The notes below the pieces were generated by a model. The model did not search any database and was not told the DNA's origin. It worked only from the letters and a program-made list of their open reading frames with translations. Positions 38,451-41,376 of a stretch of DNA of 41,376 nucleotides are shown piece after piece; the stretch's first letter is position 1, and every line of letters begins with the position of its first letter. Made by a program: the position numbers and the translations under genes. The stretch is taken from the NCBI GenBank assembly GCA_030621915.1, contig JAUXGV010000004.1:1-41376 (forward strand). Direction: 5' to 3'. This stretch comes from Flavobacteriaceae bacterium. Lineage in GTDB: Bacteria; Bacteroidota; Bacteroidia; Flavobacteriales; Flavobacteriaceae.

Positions 38451-39902
38451 ATGAAAAATATTCTTTATATTCCGCTGTTTCTGGCACTATGTCTTCTTTC
38501 CTGCATTGAAAAAAAAGAATCAACCCCGGAAATCAAGAAAAAACCCAACATCATTTTCCTGTTTACAGACGATCAGAGTTTTAAGGCTTTGAATGCCTTA
38601 GGAAATCCGGAAATCAAAACACCTACTATGGATAAATTGGTAGAGCAAGGTGTTACGCTAACGCATGCATATAATATGGGTGGATGGAATGGAGCAATTT
38701 GTATGGCTTCCAGAGCGATGGTAATTAGTGGTCGATCTATATGGAATGCTCAGTCAATTTCAGGAAATTATTCAAAAGATGAAGACTTGGATAAAACCTG
38801 GCCTAAATTAATGCAAACCGCAGGCTACGACACTTATATGACCGGAAAATGGCATGTACAAGCCAAACCAAAAAAAATATTCAATCATGTTGGACATGTA
38901 TTAAGAGGTATGCCATTTGATACACCTGAAGGATACAATCGTCCACTTAATGAAAACGATACACTTTGGAAACCTTGGAAAAAAGAATTTGGCGGTTATT
39001 GGAAGGGTGGTAAACATTGGAGTGAATTGGTTAAAGATGATGCGGTTTCTTTTATTGATAGCGCCTCTTTAAAGGATGATCCTTTTTTTATGTATATCGC
39101 CTTTAATGCACCTCATGACCCGAGACAGGCTCCTAAAAAATATGTGGATATGTATCCCTTGGAAAATATCAGCATCCCTGAAAGTTTTGTCCCTGAATAT
39201 CCCTATAATGAGACCATGGGAGCAGGCAGAAAATTGAGGGATGAGAGGCTGGCTCCCTTTCCGAGAACTGAATATTCAATAAAAGTCAACCGACAAGAAT
39301 ACTATGCTATTACTACACATTTAGACGATCAAATCAAAGATATATTAGATGCCTTGGAAAAAAAGGGACTTAAAGAAAATACCTATATCTTTTTCTCTTC
39401 TGATCATGGTTTGTCCGTTGGAGAGCATGGACTCATGGGAAAACAAAGTATGTATGATCACAGTTTGAGAATGCCCTTAATGGTAGTAGGACCAGATATC
39501 CCAAAAGGAAAAAAAATCGATACAGATGTTTATATGCAAGATATTATGGCTACTTCTCTGGAATTGGCAGGCGTTGAAAAACCGGAATATGTTGAGTTCA
39601 ATAGTTTTTTAAATATCATAAAAGGTAATGAAAATCAAGGCTTTTATGAATCTGTCTATGGTACTTATGAAAAAGGCGCTCAGAGAATGATTAGAAAAGA
39701 TGGTTATAAACTTATTTTATACCCAAAATCGACTAAAATCCTGCTTTATGATTTAAAAAATGATCCCTTAGAATTAGATGATCTCGCTTCCAATCCTGAA
39801 AATACTGGCAAAATTAAATCCTTATTCAGGGATCTGATCCAATTGCAAAAAGACATGAAGGATCCACTTGATTTGGAAACCATTTATAAAAACTCCCTTT
39901 AG
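38451..39902 (+). CDS. Secreted sulfatase, S1 family, with CMASR (CxAxR) maturation motif, lipoprotein
   Basis: KPNIIFLFTDDQSFKALNALGNPEIKTPTMD; ICMASRAMVISGRS; GKWHVQAK; SSDHGLSVGEHGLMGKQSMYDHS. ATG at 38451 preferred over the TTG at 38445. Confidence 0.93.
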   Translation: MKNILYIPLFLALCLLSCIEKKESTPEIKKKPNIIFLFTDDQSFKALNALGNPEIKTPTMDKLVEQGVTLTHAYNMGGWNGAICMASRAMVISGRSIWNAQSISGNYSKDEDLDKTWPKLMQTAGYDTYMTGKWHVQAKPKKIFNHVGHVLRGMPFDTPEGYNRPLNENDTLWKPWKKEFGGYWKGGKHWSELVKDDAVSFIDSASLKDDPFFMYIAFNAPHDPRQAPKKYVDMYPLENISIPESFVPEYPYNETMGAGRKLRDERLAPFPRTEYSIKVNRQEYYAITTHLDDQIKDILDALEKKGLKENTYIFFSSDHGLSVGEHGLMGKQSMYDHSLRMPLMVVGPDIPKGKKIDTDVYMQDIMATSLELAGVEKPEYVEFNSFLNIIKGNENQGFYESVYGTYEKGAQRMIRKDGYKLILYPKSTKILLYDLKNDPLELDDLASNPENTGKIKSLFRDLIQLQKDMKDPLDLETIYKNSL

Positions 39903-39908
39903 TTTCGT

Positions 39909-41093
39909 ATGATTAAAAAGTACTTTACATGGTTAAAACAGTATGCGCATATATTAGTTTTAAGTCTTGTTTTTTTATTCAGTTGTAATAGTTCAGACGA
40001 TGAATTGATGAATGATGATCCGCCAATTGACCCACCTCTTATTGACATTTATGAAGAAGATCATTCCTTTAAAATTGTTGGGTATTTGCCAGAATACAGG
40101 TTTTCATTAATTGATCAAATGAATTTCGATAAAGTAACTTATGTAAATTTGGCATTTGGTAATATAAACGCCTCAGGTAATCTAGTTGTTGGTAATCATA
40201 TCGATATTCTTCCTATTGTACAACAAATCAAATCCGCCAATACTAAAGTGATGCTTTCCATAGCAGGAGGTGGTAACACGGGTAATCATTGGGAAAATTT
40301 TCTTTCCAATATTCATCGCAAAAAAACCATACAAAAAATGGTAGATTTTGTTGTTCTCAATCAACTGGATGGTATTGACGTAGATATTGAAGGGGCATTA
40401 ATTTCATCACTTGGTGTAAATTATAATCTTTTTGTTCAGGAATTAAAAAAACATTTGCACGCCAAGGGCAAAGCCATCACGGCAGCGCTTACTGCCATAA
40501 ATCTCAATAACATCATCACTGATAAAACCTTGCAAAGTCTGGATTTTATCAATATTATGGCCTATGACCTAACAGGTCCCTGGCAGCCTAATAATCCAGG
40601 ACCTCATTCACCATTTTCAATGGCCGATGATGCCTTAAGTTTTTGGAATAATACCAAAGGAATCCCTCAGGAAAAATTGGTTTTAGGAGTGCCATTTTAT
40701 GGACGAGATTTTAATCCTGCTGATTTAAAAGCATGGACTTATAATTCTATTCTTGAATTGGATCCGGAAAACGCGTATAAAGATCAGGTAGAACAGATTT
40801 ATTATAATGGAATTCCAACCATCGTTGATAAAACTAAATTAGCATTACAACGATCTAACGGTATTATGATTTGGGAAATGGGACAAGATGCTTTTAATGA
40901 CCTATCATTGCTTTCTACTATAGATCAGGTAGTGAATGCAACTGGCTGTGAACCAGATGAAATTCAAACTTTTTATAAAGATTTTGACGGTGATGGAAAG
41001 GGAAATTATCTACATCCCATGCAAGCATGTGAACCTCCTTTCGGCTATATTGACAATAGAGAAGATGAGGATGATGGTGATGCTTTAATTTAA
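39909..41093 (+). CDS. GH18 family glycoside hydrolase, predicted surface lipoprotein
   Basis: Lipobox LFSC followed by NSSDDE; KIVGYLPEYR; KVMLSIAGGG; catalytic LDGIDVDIE (DxxDxDxE); FINIMAYD; LVLGVPFYGR; acidic DFDGDGKGNY tail. Confidence 0.93.
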   Translation: MIKKYFTWLKQYAHILVLSLVFLFSCNSSDDELMNDDPPIDPPLIDIYEEDHSFKIVGYLPEYRFSLIDQMNFDKVTYVNLAFGNINASGNLVVGNHIDILPIVQQIKSANTKVMLSIAGGGNTGNHWENFLSNIHRKKTIQKMVDFVVLNQLDGIDVDIEGALISSLGVNYNLFVQELKKHLHAKGKAITAALTAINLNNIITDKTLQSLDFINIMAYDLTGPWQPNNPGPHSPFSMADDALSFWNNTKGIPQEKLVLGVPFYGRDFNPADLKAWTYNSILELDPENAYKDQVEQIYYNGIPTIVDKTKLALQRSNGIMIWEMGQDAFNDLSLLSTIDQVVNATGCEPDEIQTFYKDFDGDGKGNYLHPMQACEPPFGYIDNREDEDDGDALI

Positions 41094-41242
41094 TCAATAT
41101 TCCAGAATTTTAATAAAAAAATTAAACTCCTTGTATTAGAAAGAGGTAGAAAAATAGATAGCTACTCAAAATCAATTTATTAAATTTTATGATCTTTATT
41201 CGCAAAAGTGTATATCTAAAATGCATTGTACATCAAGATTAA

Positions 41243-41376
41243 TTATTTCATCAAATACTTAGCAAGTTTAGGTGCTAATTTGTTATAACCTTCTTCATTG
41301 GGATGTAAACCATCTCGGAACAAGGACTCGTCAATTTCTCCATTTTCTTTTAACAAAACCGATCCTATATCTGTAT
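41243..41376 (-). CDS. SGNH/GDSL hydrolase C-terminus (5' end outside the window)
   Basis: Reverse strand reads ...TDIGSVLLKENGEIDESLFRDGLHPNEEGYNKLAPKLAKYLMK*, with the SGNH block V motif DGLHPNEEGY. Confidence 0.85.
   Translation of the reverse strand, partial: TDIGSVLLKENGEIDESLFRDGLHPNEEGYNKLAPKLAKYLMK

Noticed and set aside
1-41376. CRISPR arrays, tRNA/rRNA genes, phage or transposase genes, defence-system genes
   Set aside because: No regularly spaced direct repeats, no cloverleaf or rRNA-like stretches noticed, and no ORF with such motifs.

Overview
The window is a Bacteroidota (Flavobacteriia-like), AT-rich carbohydrate-catabolism locus of about 41 kb. Identifications come from reading the supplied translations and family motifs; no database search was possible. 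The left part (1-8.7 kb) looks like a hexuronate operon: KDG kinase (5' partial), KDPG aldolase, a complete DctP/Q/M TRAP transporter, tagaturonate reductase (UxaB), altronate dehydratase (UxaA) and a convergent LacI-type regulator. The middle part (9-19 kb) holds a Gfo/Idh/MocA oxidoreductase, a membrane LytTR regulator, a sulfatase, a GH110-like beta-helix galactosidase, a small secreted protein, a FAD-dependent dehydrogenase and a ThDP enzyme. The right part (19-41.4 kb) holds a GH92 mannosidase, an AraC regulator and a long same-strand run: L-fuconate dehydratase, SDR (2-keto-3-deoxy-L-fuconate dehydrogenase-like), two GH29 fucosidases, a sulfatase, a FAH-family hydrolase, an atypical GH31, two large secreted putative glycosidases I cannot assign to a family, a third sulfatase with a CxAxR motif, a GH18 surface lipoprotein and the 3' end of an SGNH hydrolase. 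No SusC/SusD pair is present in the window. The best candidates for something undescribed are: (a) the adjacent pair of unassigned putative glycosidases (33197-38436) in a fucose/sulfate operon; (b) a conserved-looking ORF extension of the LacI regulator, separated from it by a one-base shift at an A7 tract; (c) a cluster of nested palindromic small repeats, one copy abutting a start codon, with a related copy upstream of kdgA.
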